A stretch of 64,000 nt of DNA, taken from contig NZ_BAAARY010000001.1 in NCBI RefSeq assembly GCF_039532605.1, positions 372,001 to 436,000 on the forward strand. The letters are read 5' to 3'. The stretch comes from Pilimelia columellifera (GTDB lineage: Bacteria; Actinomycetota; Actinomycetes; Mycobacteriales; Micromonosporaceae). Shown piece after piece: positions 1 through 8,524 of the stretch (position 1 is the stretch's first letter; each line of letters starts with the position of its first letter). The position numbers and the translations under genes are program-made. Below the pieces are notes generated by a model that had not been told where the DNA came from, made no database searches, and was given only the letters and a program-made list of their open reading frames with translations.

Positions 1-1
1 C

Positions 2-526
2 GGGGAGTTGGGTCCGGCGGCGGCGCCCCTGGGCAACCTGCGGTCCCGGCACGGGGCCTACTTTGTCACCGGGAACCACGAGTACTTCTCCGGCGCCCAG
101 CAGTGGATCGACGAGCTGCCACGGTTGGGAATCCGGGTGCTCGCCAACCAACGTCAGGCGATCAACGGCCTCGATCTGGCCGGCGTCCACGACGTGGCGG
201 GCGAGACCGAGGGCATGGGCCCGGACTTCGACGCCGCGCTTGGCGACCGCGACCCGGCCCGGCCGGTGGTGCTTCTCGCCCACCAACCGATCCAGGCCAG
301 CGAGGCGGCCAGCCGCGGCGTGGATCTTCAGCTGTCCGGGCACACCCACGGTGGCCAGATGGCGCCGTTCAACCTCCTGGTGAAGCTCCAGCAACCGGTG
401 GTCTCCGGCCTTGGCGAGGTCGACGGAATGCCGCTGTTCGTCACCAACGGCGCCGGCTTCTGGGGGCCGCCGGTGCGGGTCGGCGCTCCGCCGGAGATCG
501 CCCTGGTGCAGCTACGCAGCGCCTGA
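2..526 (+). CDS. metallophosphoesterase, C-terminal part (5' end outside window)
   Basis: This is the C-terminal end of a calcineurin-like metallophosphoesterase; the frame is open to the left edge, so the N-terminus is missing. Two metal-binding motifs are visible: GNHEY near the start and GHTHGGQ about two thirds along. The spacing and the tail ending in PPEIALVQL resemble the YkuE/YaeI-type membrane-associated phosphoesterases, whose known members act on phosphoester bonds of lipids or nucleotides. The N-terminal DxH motif and any membrane segment would lie upstream and cannot be seen. The substrate cannot be told from this fragment. The next gene starts 49 bases downstream on the same strand. 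Confidence 0.85.
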   Translation, partial: GELGPAAAPLGNLRSRHGAYFVTGNHEYFSGAQQWIDELPRLGIRVLANQRQAINGLDLAGVHDVAGETEGMGPDFDAALGDRDPARPVVLLAHQPIQASEAASRGVDLQLSGHTHGGQMAPFNLLVKLQQPVVSGLGEVDGMPLFVTNGAGFWGPPVRVGAPPEIALVQLRSA

Positions 527-575
527 CCGGCTGGCTCCGAGCCAGGACCGGGACAGGCGTGGGTGTGGCGATCAC

Positions 576-3500
576 ATGGGCGGGGCGAGCCGTGTGGCAG
601 GATGCGGCGTGCCCCCGCTGCGTGCCGAACCGGTTTCCACTCCCGGCCGCCTCCCCGCCGGTCTCCCGTCTGACGGGTCGCCGCTGGGCCTGGGCCTGCC
701 TTACGTCGCTGACCTGCACATCCATTCGTCCTATTCGCGCGCCTGTAGTCGCGAGCTGACGCTTCCGAATCTTGCCTGGTGGGCCCGGCGCAAGGGGATC
801 TCGCTGCTCGGCACCGGGGATTTCACCCACCCCGCCTGGTACGACCATCTACGCGAGACGCTCATCCCCGCCGAGCCCGGGCTGTACCGGCTCCGGCCAC
901 AGGAACAGGCCGATGTCGACCAACGCCTGCCGCCGTCGTTGAGCGCGCGGAGCGAGACCGATGATCCGGCCACCCGGTTCATGCTCCAGGTGGAGATCTC
1001 TACCATCTACAAGCGGGACGACCGCACCCGTAAGGTGCATCACCTCGTCTACCTACCGGATCTAGGCGCAGCCGCGCGGTTCAACCAGGCCCTCGGCCGC
1101 ATCGGCAACCTGGGCTCGGACGGACGGCCGATCCTCGGCCTCGACTCCCGCGACCTGCTGGAGATCGTGCTCACCGCCAGTCCGGACGGATACCTGGTGC
1201 CAGCGCACATCTGGACGCCGTGGTTCTCCGCCCTCGGCTCCAAGTCGGGCTTCGACGCCATCGCCGACTGCTACGCCGACCTCGCCGGGCACATCTTCGC
1301 GGTGGAGACCGGCCTGTCCAGTGATCCGGAAATGAACTGGCGGGTGTCCAGTCTGGACCGCTACCAGCTGGTCTCCAACTCGGACGCCCACTCCCCGCCA
1401 GCGCTGGGCCGGGAGGCGACACAGTTCACCGCGCCCATGGACTACCACGCGATCCGCGAGGCGCTGCGCACCGGCGAGGGCCTGCACGGCACCATCGAGT
1501 TCTTCCCCGAGGAGGGCAAGTACCACGCCGACGGGCACCGGGCGTGTGGCGTGAGCTGGTCCCCGGAGCAGACCCGACAGGCCGGCGGGTGCTGCCCGGA
1601 GTGCGGCAAACCGCTCACCGTCGGGGTGCTGTCGCGGGTGGAGGCGCTGGCGGACCGGCCGACCGGCCAACCCCGCCCGAACGTCCGTCCGGTGACGTAC
1701 CTGACCCCGCTGGCGGAGATCCTCGGGGAGATCAACCAGGTGGGGGCACGCAGTAAGACCGTCGCCGGCCGCTTGCGGCATCTGGTCGCCGAGATCGGGC
1801 CGGAGCTGACGATCCTCACCGCGGCGCCGGTGGAACGGATCGCCCGCGTCGGCGGCGAGCGCCTCGGCGAGGCGATCGGGCGGCTGCGACGCGGCGAGGT
1901 CCAGCGCGTCCCTGGCTTCGACGGCGAGTACGGCTCGATCACCCTGTTCCGGCCGGACGAGCTGCGGAAGGCTTCGGCGGGGCAGACTGAGGCGCTGTTC
2001 GACCTCCCGAGCCAGCGCGGCACGACGGCCGCTGGGACCGCGGCGGCGCCCTCCGATTCCGGTGGCGCGGGCACACCGGGTGGAGCGCGCCCGGCGGGCA
2101 GCCGCGGCGCGGCTGGCAGCGCGGGAGGCGGTGGGCGCGGGGCGGACGGCACAGGCCGGGGCGCCGGGGTCGCCACCCGGGCACGCTCGACGCAGGAGCA
2201 CCTCGAACACCGGGCGACGGCGTCAGCGAGGTCGCCGCACGAGCCGTTCGAGCCGATGCTCGCCGGGATGGAGGAGGTCGGCACCGGGCTGCTGGACCGG
2301 TTGGACGCCATGCAGCGGGTCGCCGCGTCGGTCCACGGCGGCCCGATGTTGATCGTGGCTGGTCCGGGCACCGGAAAGACCCGGACGCTGACCCACCGCA
2401 TCGCCTACCTGTGCCGGGAGCTGGATGTCGCCCCGCAGGACTGCCTGGCGATCACCTTCACCCGCCGCGCCGCCGACGAGCTGCGTCACCGGCTGAAGGA
2501 TCTGCTCGGCGACCCCGCCGACGAGGTGACCGTGACGACCTTCCACTCGCTGGGTCTGGCGTTGTTGCGCCAGCACCCCCAGCGTTCCGGACTGGTCGAC
2601 GGGTTCGCCGTCGCCGACGACGTCCAGCGGGAGCAGACGCGAGCTGAGGCTGGCGACGACGACGTCCGGTACCGGACCATGCTGCGCGGCCGGAATCTCG
2701 TCGATCTGGACGAACTGGTGTCGCTGCCGGTCGCGACGCTCAACGCCGACGCGGACCTGGCCGCCGACGCCCGCGCCCGCTGGCCCTGGATCTTCGTGGA
2801 CGAGTACCAGGACGTGGACGCCGACCAGTACGCGCTGCTGCGTCTGCTGTGCCCGCCGTCCGGGAACCTCTACGCGATCGGCGATCCAGACCAGGCGATC
2901 TACTCGTTCCGGGGCGCGGACGTCGAGTATTTCCTGCGTTTCGGGCACGACTTCACCGATGCCCGGCAGGTGCGGTTGACCCGTAACTACCGCTCGTCAG
3001 CGCCGATCGTGGCGGCGGCGGCGCAGGCGATCGGCCCGTGGTCGTTGGTGCGGGACCGCCGGATGGACCCGGCCCGGCTCGATCCGGAGGCGCCGCTGAT
3101 CGGCCGGTATGCCGCCGCGACCGCCGCCGACGAGGCCGAGTTCGTCGCCCGTGCCGTTGATGAGCTGGTGGGCGGCCTGTCGCATCGTTCATTCGACGCC
3201 GGTCGGGTGGACGCCCGAGCGGTGGCGCCGGACGCGGTCTCGTTCGGCGACATCGCCGTCCTGTACCGCACCGACGCGCAGGCGGCGGCGATTGTCTCGG
3301 CGTTGGCCAGGGCGAACATCCCGGTACAGAAACGCTCGCACGACCGGCTCCGGGACCGGGCGGGGGTGTCGGCGCTGATCCGGGAGCTGCGCCTTGCCTC
3401 CGGCGGCGGTCCGTTGCCGGAGCGGTTGCAGTCGGTGGGTCGGGAGTTGGCCCGCCGGTGCGCGATGCCGACGCTGGACGGCGTGAGCGCTGCCGCGGTG

Positions 3501-3965
3501 ACGGCTGAGCAGGTGTGGAGCGCGGTGGATCTGCTGCTGCCGCTGGCCCGAAGGCGCCGTGACGACCTGGCCGGGCTGCTCACCGACGTGGCGACCGGCG
3601 CGGAGGTGGACGCGCTCGATCCGCGCGCCGAGGCGGTCACGTTGCTGACCCTGCACGCGGCGAAGGGTCTGGAGTGGCCGGTGGTGTTCCTGGTCGGCTG
3701 CGAGGACGGTCTGCTGCCGCTGCGGATGCCCGGCGACGAGCCGTCCGAGGGCCTGGTGGCCGAGGAGCGGCGGTTGTTCTTCGTCGGGATCACCCGGGCC
3801 CGGAACCAGCTGTACGTGAGCCATGCGGCGCAGCGGTTCCGGTTCGGCGCTGAGCGGCAGACCCGGCCGAGCCCGTTCCTGGACGCGATCGACTCCGGCC
3901 TGTTCAACCGGCTCGACGACGCCCAGCCGCGCGCCCCGCGGGACCGTCAGCTACGGATGTTCTGA
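576..3965 (+). CDS. PHP-domain / UvrD-REP helicase fusion protein
   Basis: The protein is 1129 aa. The N-terminal ~460 residues form a PHP-type phosphoesterase-like domain (ADLHIHSSYSR at ~45-55) with a Cys4 cluster at ~324-343 (CGVSW...CCPECGKP). An Ala/Gly/Arg-rich linker (~480-560) follows. The C-terminal half is a superfamily 1 helicase: Walker A GPGTGKT at ~596, the conserved ITFTRRAADE, Walker B DEYQD at ~741, NYRSS at ~808, AKGLEW at ~1029 and a final FVGITRAR motif. UvrD-like enzymes unwind DNA 3' to 5'; a PHP domain could be a nuclease or phosphatase. The start is the ATG at 576, the first start clear of the upstream gene; GTG 609 is possible. The coupling of PHP with helicase suggests DNA repair, but the function is inferred. 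Confidence 0.88.
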   Translation: MGGASRVAGCGVPPLRAEPVSTPGRLPAGLPSDGSPLGLGLPYVADLHIHSSYSRACSRELTLPNLAWWARRKGISLLGTGDFTHPAWYDHLRETLIPAEPGLYRLRPQEQADVDQRLPPSLSARSETDDPATRFMLQVEISTIYKRDDRTRKVHHLVYLPDLGAAARFNQALGRIGNLGSDGRPILGLDSRDLLEIVLTASPDGYLVPAHIWTPWFSALGSKSGFDAIADCYADLAGHIFAVETGLSSDPEMNWRVSSLDRYQLVSNSDAHSPPALGREATQFTAPMDYHAIREALRTGEGLHGTIEFFPEEGKYHADGHRACGVSWSPEQTRQAGGCCPECGKPLTVGVLSRVEALADRPTGQPRPNVRPVTYLTPLAEILGEINQVGARSKTVAGRLRHLVAEIGPELTILTAAPVERIARVGGERLGEAIGRLRRGEVQRVPGFDGEYGSITLFRPDELRKASAGQTEALFDLPSQRGTTAAGTAAAPSDSGGAGTPGGARPAGSRGAAGSAGGGGRGADGTGRGAGVATRARSTQEHLEHRATASARSPHEPFEPMLAGMEEVGTGLLDRLDAMQRVAASVHGGPMLIVAGPGTGKTRTLTHRIAYLCRELDVAPQDCLAITFTRRAADELRHRLKDLLGDPADEVTVTTFHSLGLALLRQHPQRSGLVDGFAVADDVQREQTRAEAGDDDVRYRTMLRGRNLVDLDELVSLPVATLNADADLAADARARWPWIFVDEYQDVDADQYALLRLLCPPSGNLYAIGDPDQAIYSFRGADVEYFLRFGHDFTDARQVRLTRNYRSSAPIVAAAAQAIGPWSLVRDRRMDPARLDPEAPLIGRYAAATAADEAEFVARAVDELVGGLSHRSFDAGRVDARAVAPDAVSFGDIAVLYRTDAQAAAIVSALARANIPVQKRSHDRLRDRAGVSALIRELRLASGGGPLPERLQSVGRELARRCAMPTLDGVSAAAVTAEQVWSAVDLLLPLARRRRDDLAGLLTDVATGAEVDALDPRAEAVTLLTLHAAKGLEWPVVFLVGCEDGLLPLRMPGDEPSEGLVAEERRLFFVGITRARNQLYVSHAAQRFRFGAERQTRPSPFLDAIDSGLFNRLDDAQPRAPRDRQLRMF

Positions 3966-4130
3966 CCTCCGACGCGATCCTGCCCCGGATGCCGGCGACC
4001 TTTCGGAAATGTCGGTCGTGGGGGTTCTCACGGATTGCGAACAGTGGGATGTCCTCCGGAGGGTCGGAAGCGTTGGTCAACCCGAGCGCGCCGCCCGTCC
4101 GCCCCACCGCGCGCCGCCGGAGGAGCTGAC

Positions 4131-4742
4131 ATGGTCCGAGTGCTCATCGCCGACCCGCACACGGTGGCCCGACTCGGGTACGCGGCGGCCCTGGCCGCCA
4201 CCCCGGGCCTGGAGCTGGTCGGCCAGGCCGACCGGGCCGGCGGGGCCCGTCCGCTGGTCGTCACCGTCCAACCCGACGTGGTGCTGCTCGACGCGGACCT
4301 GCCTGATGTGGACGGTCTCACGTTCGGCGAGTCGCTACGCTCGGCGCGGCCCAACCTGGGCCTGGTGCTCGTCGGGCCGCCGTCGGACGACATGCTGTTC
4401 CGGGCGCTGGAGGAACGGTTCTCCGCATACCTGCCCCGGTCGGCCAGCCTGGACGTGATGATGTCGGCCGTCCGCCACGCCGCCGCCGCGCCCACCTCGT
4501 TCACCGCCCCGGACCTGGCCGTCGCCCTCGGCCGTCGGCGCGCGGTGAGCAGCGCGCTCAGCCCGCGGGAGGCCCAGGTCCTGCGGCACCTGTACGTCGG
4601 GTCGAACAACGCGTCGATCGCCGACAAGATGCACCTCACCGAGTCGACGGTCCGCACCTACCTGGCCCGGGTGTACGACAAGCTCGGGGTGCGCAGCCGC
4701 GCCGAGGCGCTCGTCGCGGCCACCCAACGCGGGTTGCTGTGA
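4131..4742 (+). CDS. response regulator, NarL/LuxR type
   Basis: This 203-aa two-domain regulator has an N-terminal receiver (VRVLIADPHTVARLG at the start, phospho-acceptor Asp ~54 in LLDADLPDVDG) and a C-terminal LuxR-type helix-turn-helix (~140-200, LSPREAQVLRHL then ESTVRTYLARVYDKLGVRSR). It would bind DNA as a dimer after phosphorylation. The receiver's usual late Lys is not obvious (the region reads FSAYLPRSAS), so phosphorylation dependence is uncertain. No histidine kinase gene is adjacent, so it is an orphan here. The ATG is preceded by GGAGGAGCTGAC, a strong ribosome-binding site that excludes the longer frame starting upstream at 4035. Confidence 0.9.
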   Translation: MVRVLIADPHTVARLGYAAALAATPGLELVGQADRAGGARPLVVTVQPDVVLLDADLPDVDGLTFGESLRSARPNLGLVLVGPPSDDMLFRALEERFSAYLPRSASLDVMMSAVRHAAAAPTSFTAPDLAVALGRRRAVSSALSPREAQVLRHLYVGSNNASIADKMHLTESTVRTYLARVYDKLGVRSRAEALVAATQRGLL

Positions 4743-4812
4743 GCCATCGTCATCGGTAGGACCCAGGCGGACTCGACGACGGCGCCACGGTCGGGCTGTC
4801 TCGCGACGCCGG

Positions 4813-4980
4813 TCAGGAGTTGAACCCGTCGACGGCGCGCTGGAACAGCTCCGCCACCTGCTCGCCGAAGAGCGCGACGGTGAGGGCGATGACGGCCGCG
4901 ATGAGCGACGCGATGATCACGTACTCGGCGGCGGTGGCGCCGCGGTCGGACCGCGGTCGTGGTGGAGATCCGGTGCTCAT
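4813..4980 (-). CDS. Flp family type IVb pilin
   Basis: This 55-aa pilin has a short basic leader, a class III (Flp) prepilin cleavage site RG|ATAAEY with cleavage expected after Gly14, Glu at +5 of the mature protein and the adjacent Tyr. One hydrophobic segment follows (~20-38, IIASLIAAVIALTVALF). Flp pilins are inserted in the membrane, cleaved by a prepilin peptidase and assembled by a Tad machine. A matching peptidase gene lies 330 bases upstream on the same strand, but no tadA, tadB or tadC gene is in this window. The ATG has GGGGGAAC as ribosome-binding site; the in-frame extension to 5199 lacks pilin character. Confidence 0.88.
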   Translation of the reverse strand: MSTGSPPRPRSDRGATAAEYVIIASLIAAVIALTVALFGEQVAELFQRAVDGFNS

Positions 4981-5310
4981 CTGGCCTGTTCCCCCGGCGG
5001 TCGGATCGGTTGGGCGGACGTCCCGGCGGGCGGCTGCCCCGCGTTGCTGGTTCAGGTGGCGGGCAGCATCAAGCATGTGGGGAAACCTCCCGAGACGGCC
5101 CGGTTTCGGCCGGATGCGGTGGCCGCGACTCAGACGGATGGGGCGTGGCGCTTTCGCCGGCCGCACGTGCCCACCCTGTCGAGAACCGGTCGCGGGCACA
5201 CTCGGTCAAGGCGGCAGCGATGGCGGCGCTTCGTGCGCGGCGGGTCCGCGGGCTGTTGTCGCCCAACCGCGACAGTCACTGGTCCGAAAGGCCGACGAAC
5301 GGGTGAGCCG
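4981..5310. other. gene-free stretch between flp pilin and prepilin peptidase
   Basis: This 330-base stretch lies between the stop of the prepilin peptidase gene and the pilin start, both on the minus strand. It probably holds the pilin promoter. I see no RNA gene, no clear hairpin with a T-run, and the open frames in it look like GC-driven shadows. Confidence 0.4.
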
Positions 5311-6096
5311 TCAGCCGGCGGGAAGATCGGCCCAGGCATGGGCCGCCACCGCCAGCAGCCAGCCCGCCAGCAACGCCGGCCCCAGCGGCAGCTCAGTGTG
5401 GCGGCTGGCCTTCCCCCGCAGCAGGAGCGACAGGGCGACCGGGCCGTTCAGCAGGTGCGGGAGCACCGCGCCCAGCAGGAGCGTCGGCCAGCCGAACCAG
5501 CCCAGGGACAGGCCGAGAACCGCCGACAGCTTGACGTCGCCGAGGCCCAGGTTCGCCCCGGGCAGCAGCGCCAACACTAGATATGCGCCGGCCATCACCA
5601 ATCCGCCCAGGACGGCCCGCTCCAGCGGCGCCCAACCGGCCCCGGTCGCGGCGGCGGCGATGAGCAGCCCCAACTCGGCCACCGCCAGTCTGGCCACGAT
5701 CGGATCCGGCAGCCGGTGCGCCGCAAGGTCGATGACGGCCAGCAGCAGGCCCACCACCACCATCACCGTTCCGGCGCCCAGCACCAGCAACGACACCACC
5801 AGCGTCGGCCCCGTCCCGACCGGCGCCAGCGCCCAGCCGACAACGCCTCCGGCCGCAGCGCCCACAGTTGCGGTCAGCCACCACGGCGCGCCCAACCGGG
5901 TCCGGCACCGCCGGCACGCCACGCCCCACCAGCCGCGGGCGCCCGCGGGCAGCGGCGCGGCGCACGCGCCGCAGGCGCCACGCGGCGGCTCCCCGTAAGG
6001 CACCGCCAGGCGGTGACCGGGACGGACCGCCAGCGCCCCGGCGACGGCGCCCAGCAGGGCGACGACGAGAACTGACGGCGACGACATAACCGGCAA
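5311..6096 (-). CDS. prepilin peptidase (A24 family)
   Basis: This 261-aa polytopic membrane aspartyl protease has the two catalytic Asp residues in AVIDLAAHRLPD (Asp123) and GLGDVKL (Asp187), the signature of type IV prepilin peptidases. Four Cys in two CxxC pairs (C42/C45 and C61/C64) form the cytoplasmic zinc-binding loop found in full-length PilD-like enzymes that also methylate; many actinobacterial Tad peptidases lack it. About seven hydrophobic segments are visible. It should cleave, and perhaps N-methylate, the Flp pilin encoded just downstream. Initiation is at 6096 or at the in-frame ATG at 6087. It is divergent from the gene at 6372. Confidence 0.9.
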   Translation of the reverse strand: MPVMSSPSVLVVALLGAVAGALAVRPGHRLAVPYGEPPRGACGACAAPLPAGARGWWGVACRRCRTRLGAPWWLTATVGAAAGGVVGWALAPVGTGPTLVVSLLVLGAGTVMVVVGLLLAVIDLAAHRLPDPIVARLAVAELGLLIAAAATGAGWAPLERAVLGGLVMAGAYLVLALLPGANLGLGDVKLSAVLGLSLGWFGWPTLLLGAVLPHLLNGPVALSLLLRGKASRHTELPLGPALLAGWLLAVAAHAWADLPAG

Positions 6097-6371
6097 GGCT
6101 AGGCCGCTCCGATGTGGTCAGCCAGCCGCCGCCAGCCCCGGGGTCAGCCCTGCCAACGGGCGCCCGTCGCACGGCGGCGACGTTATCCCCAGGAAAGGGA
6201 CCAATCGTCAGCCCTTTCTGCTGATGCGGGGAGCCGATCCGTTACGGCCGACGTCCCACCCCCGGGTGACCCACATACGGCGGGAGGACCGCCCCTCGCC
6301 TCGCGCACGGCGTCGCGCGGGCACGCTACCGTGACGGGACGCTGGGTCAGACCCGGGAACCAGGAGGACAG

Positions 6372-7061
6372 ATGTCGCACGACGCAGCCTCGCGGGGGGA
6401 GCAGCCGAGCGACCTCTCCGACGAGGAGTACCACGAGCCGGCCGACCCCTGGAGCGCCACCGGCGGTCCGATCGTCCCGTGGCCCGCGGCCTCCACCGAG
6501 CAGTTTCCCGCCGACGCCGACGGCTACCCCGCCGTCGGCGTCGGCCACCCGTGGCTCGGCGCAGGCCAGGGATCGCCCAGCCAGTCGACGGCGGGCCCCC
6601 ACCCGACGCCGCCGACCGGCGGGGCGGCGCCGCCCCGCCGCTCAGCCGCTGGTCTCGTCCTGCTCGCGTGCCTGGTGGCGGCGCTGGCCGGACTCGGCGG
6701 CGTGGTCGGCCTTTATCTGCTCGGTGATCGCAGCCCCGGAACCGCGCCCGGCGCCAACCCGACCATCGCGGCCAGATACCCGACCGAGGCCACGGTGGAA
6801 CCGACAGCGTCCGCCACGTCCAGCGTGGATGCCCGGGCCGCGGGCAAGGGCGACTGCCTCGTCAACGACGGCACCGAGAAGCGTCCGGTGATGCGGGTCG
6901 CCAAGTGCGGCAAGGGCGCCTTCCAGGTGCTTGCCCGGTTCGACGGCACTAAGGACTTTCGGGGCAAATGCAACGGAAAGGTCAACGGCTACCAATTCTA
7001 TTATTTCTTCGACACCGAGCCCGACAGCGACGACTTCGTCCTCTGCCTGCGCCGCCGCTGA
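6372..7061 (+). CDS. membrane-anchored protein with C-terminal four-Cys domain, copy 1
   Basis: This 229-aa protein has an acidic, Pro/Ala-rich cytoplasmic N-terminus (1-90), one transmembrane segment (~92-117) and an extracytoplasmic domain containing GDCLVNDGT, KCGKGAFQVL, a third Cys in RGKCNG and a final VLCLRRR. The four Cys probably form two disulfides. The layout and CxVNDGT motif recall the LppU/SCO3897 group of actinobacterial proteins of unknown function; this is from memory, not a search. The ATG follows CCAGGAGGACAG, a strong ribosome-binding site. The next gene (7165) is a paralogue in the same orientation, so the pair looks like a tandem duplication. Confidence 0.8.
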   Translation: MSHDAASRGEQPSDLSDEEYHEPADPWSATGGPIVPWPAASTEQFPADADGYPAVGVGHPWLGAGQGSPSQSTAGPHPTPPTGGAAPPRRSAAGLVLLACLVAALAGLGGVVGLYLLGDRSPGTAPGANPTIAARYPTEATVEPTASATSSVDARAAGKGDCLVNDGTEKRPVMRVAKCGKGAFQVLARFDGTKDFRGKCNGKVNGYQFYYFFDTEPDSDDFVLCLRRR

Positions 7062-7164
7062 GTTCGGCAGTACCTGCATCCGCGTGTCGACTCGCCCGAT
7101 AGCGTTCGCTGAGACGCACACTGTCAGTTCTGCCGGAGCCGGCGACGAGTGAACAGGGAGCCCC

Positions 7165-8031
7165 ATGTCCGAACCGCCTCAGCCGCCGTCGCCGGGTAAC
7201 CAGCCCGAGGACCCGACAGCGCCGATCCCGCCCCGGCAGGACGAGCCCACCACCCCGTTGCCGCCAGCCGCCGCGGGCGCCGACGAGCCGACGCGGCCCA
7301 TGCCGCCGCAGCCGCCGCCCAGCCCGCGCGCGCCGCCCATCCCGCCGCAGCCGGCGCCGGCCGCGCCGCCGCTGTACCCGCCGCACCCCGGCCCCCCGCA
7401 ACCGCCGAGCGCGCCCCAGCCTTACGCCCCGCCGCCCGGCGTGCCGACTGGCCCGCCGCCCGGTAGCCAGCCGCCGGCCTGGGGTGGGCCGCCCCCGCCG
7501 GCGGGCCCTCCGTCCTGGGAGGCGCCGCAAGGACAGCCGCCGGGCCAGCCGCCGCTGGGCGCGCCGCCGTTCGGTCAGCCGGACCTGTACGGCCCGCCCG
7601 GTCCCGGATTCGGGCCGCCGCCGCAGAAGAGCAAAGCCGGAAAGATCATTCTGATTGTCGGCATCGTCGCGTTGCTGCTGCTCTGCGCCTGCGGCATCGG
7701 CGCCTTCTTCCTCATCAGGGAGGGCGCTGACAAGGCCAGCGAGACGATCGACTCGCTGCCATCGCTGGCGCCGACCCCCTCGGCCACCGAGCAGTTCGCA
7801 GAGGGCGAGTGTGTCGTCAACGACGGCACACCGACGGACGCCAAGCTCCGGGTCGTGCCCTGCGGACCGGGCGCCTTCGAGATCGTCAAGAAGATCCCGT
7901 TCACGATCGATGAGAAGCAGTGCGACCTGCCGTTCCGTGGCGCCGGGCCGGGCAATTACGACTCGACCTACAGCCACAGGGACCCGAACGCCCTGGCCAA
8001 CTACGTGCTCTGCCTCAAGAAGACGCCCTGA
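7165..8031 (+). CDS. Pro-rich membrane-anchored protein with C-terminal four-Cys domain, copy 2
   Basis: This 288-aa paralogue of the preceding gene has a cytoplasmic N-terminus that is a ~155-residue Pro-rich tract (repeated PPQP, GPPP and GQPP units), probably disordered. One transmembrane segment lies at ~160-184. The extracytoplasmic domain repeats the pattern of the neighbour: GECVVNDGT, PCGPGAFEIV, KQCDLP and VLCLKK. Similar Pro-rich tails in actinobacteria serve as interaction platforms at the membrane, but no partner is evident. The ATG follows AGGGAG. A perfect hairpin lies 21 bases past the stop. The function is unknown. Confidence 0.8.
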   Translation: MSEPPQPPSPGNQPEDPTAPIPPRQDEPTTPLPPAAAGADEPTRPMPPQPPPSPRAPPIPPQPAPAAPPLYPPHPGPPQPPSAPQPYAPPPGVPTGPPPGSQPPAWGGPPPPAGPPSWEAPQGQPPGQPPLGAPPFGQPDLYGPPGPGFGPPPQKSKAGKIILIVGIVALLLLCACGIGAFFLIREGADKASETIDSLPSLAPTPSATEQFAEGECVVNDGTPTDAKLRVVPCGPGAFEIVKKIPFTIDEKQCDLPFRGAGPGNYDSTYSHRDPNALANYVLCLKKTP

Positions 8032-8051
8032 CGCGGCGCTGGCCGACCGAT

Positions 8052-8089
8052 AGGCGGACGCCACGGCTGATCGGCCGTGGCGTCCGCCT
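8052..8089. terminator. bidirectional hairpin terminator
   Basis: A perfect 16-bp stem (8052-8067 pairs with 8074-8089) with a 6-base loop lies between two converging genes. There is no clear U-run on either side, as is common in high-GC actinobacteria. Confidence 0.8.
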
Positions 8090-8101
8090 GTCATCCCCGG
8101 A

Positions 8102-8524
8102 TCAGGGGCAGTTGACCCACTCCTGTGTGCCGTCGTTGAACACCTGACGCTTCCAGATCGGCAGCCGCTCCTTGACCAGGTCGACGAGGTCGGCGCAGGC
8201 GGCGAAAGCCGCCGCCCGGTGGGCCGTGCTCACCGCCGCGGCCAGCGCCACGTCGCCGATCGCCAGAGCGCCGATCCGGTGGCTGACCGCCACCGCGTAG
8301 ACGTCGGGGCGGGCGGCGAGCTCCTCGGCGACCTCCCGCAGGATCTGCCCGGCGCCCGGGTGGCCCTCGTATTCCAGCTCGGTCACCGGGCGACCATGGT
8401 CGTGGTCCCGGACCACCCCGGCGAAGCCCACCACCGCACCAGCCCGCCGGTCGTTGACGGCGGCCTCATGATCGGCGACACGCAACGGGTCCGTGGTGAC
8501 CTGACAGATACGGATCTCGCTCAT
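8102..8524 (-). CDS. moaE: molybdopterin synthase catalytic subunit MoaE
   Basis: This 140-aa MoaE is the large subunit of molybdopterin synthase, which with MoaD inserts the dithiolene sulfurs into cyclic pyranopterin monophosphate. Family features are AGAVVGFAGVVRDHDHGRPV, LEYEGHPGA, the SHRIGALAIGD segment and the KERLPIWKRQVF stretch with its catalytic lysines near the C-terminus. The start ATG overlaps the moeA stop by 4 bases, so translation is probably coupled. It is the last gene of a four-gene minus-strand Mo-cofactor operon. No moaD is present here, so the sulfur-carrier subunit must be encoded elsewhere. Confidence 0.93.
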   Translation of the reverse strand: MSEIRICQVTTDPLRVADHEAAVNDRRAGAVVGFAGVVRDHDHGRPVTELEYEGHPGAGQILREVAEELAARPDVYAVAVSHRIGALAIGDVALAAAVSTAHRAAAFAACADLVDLVKERLPIWKRQVFNDGTQEWVNCP

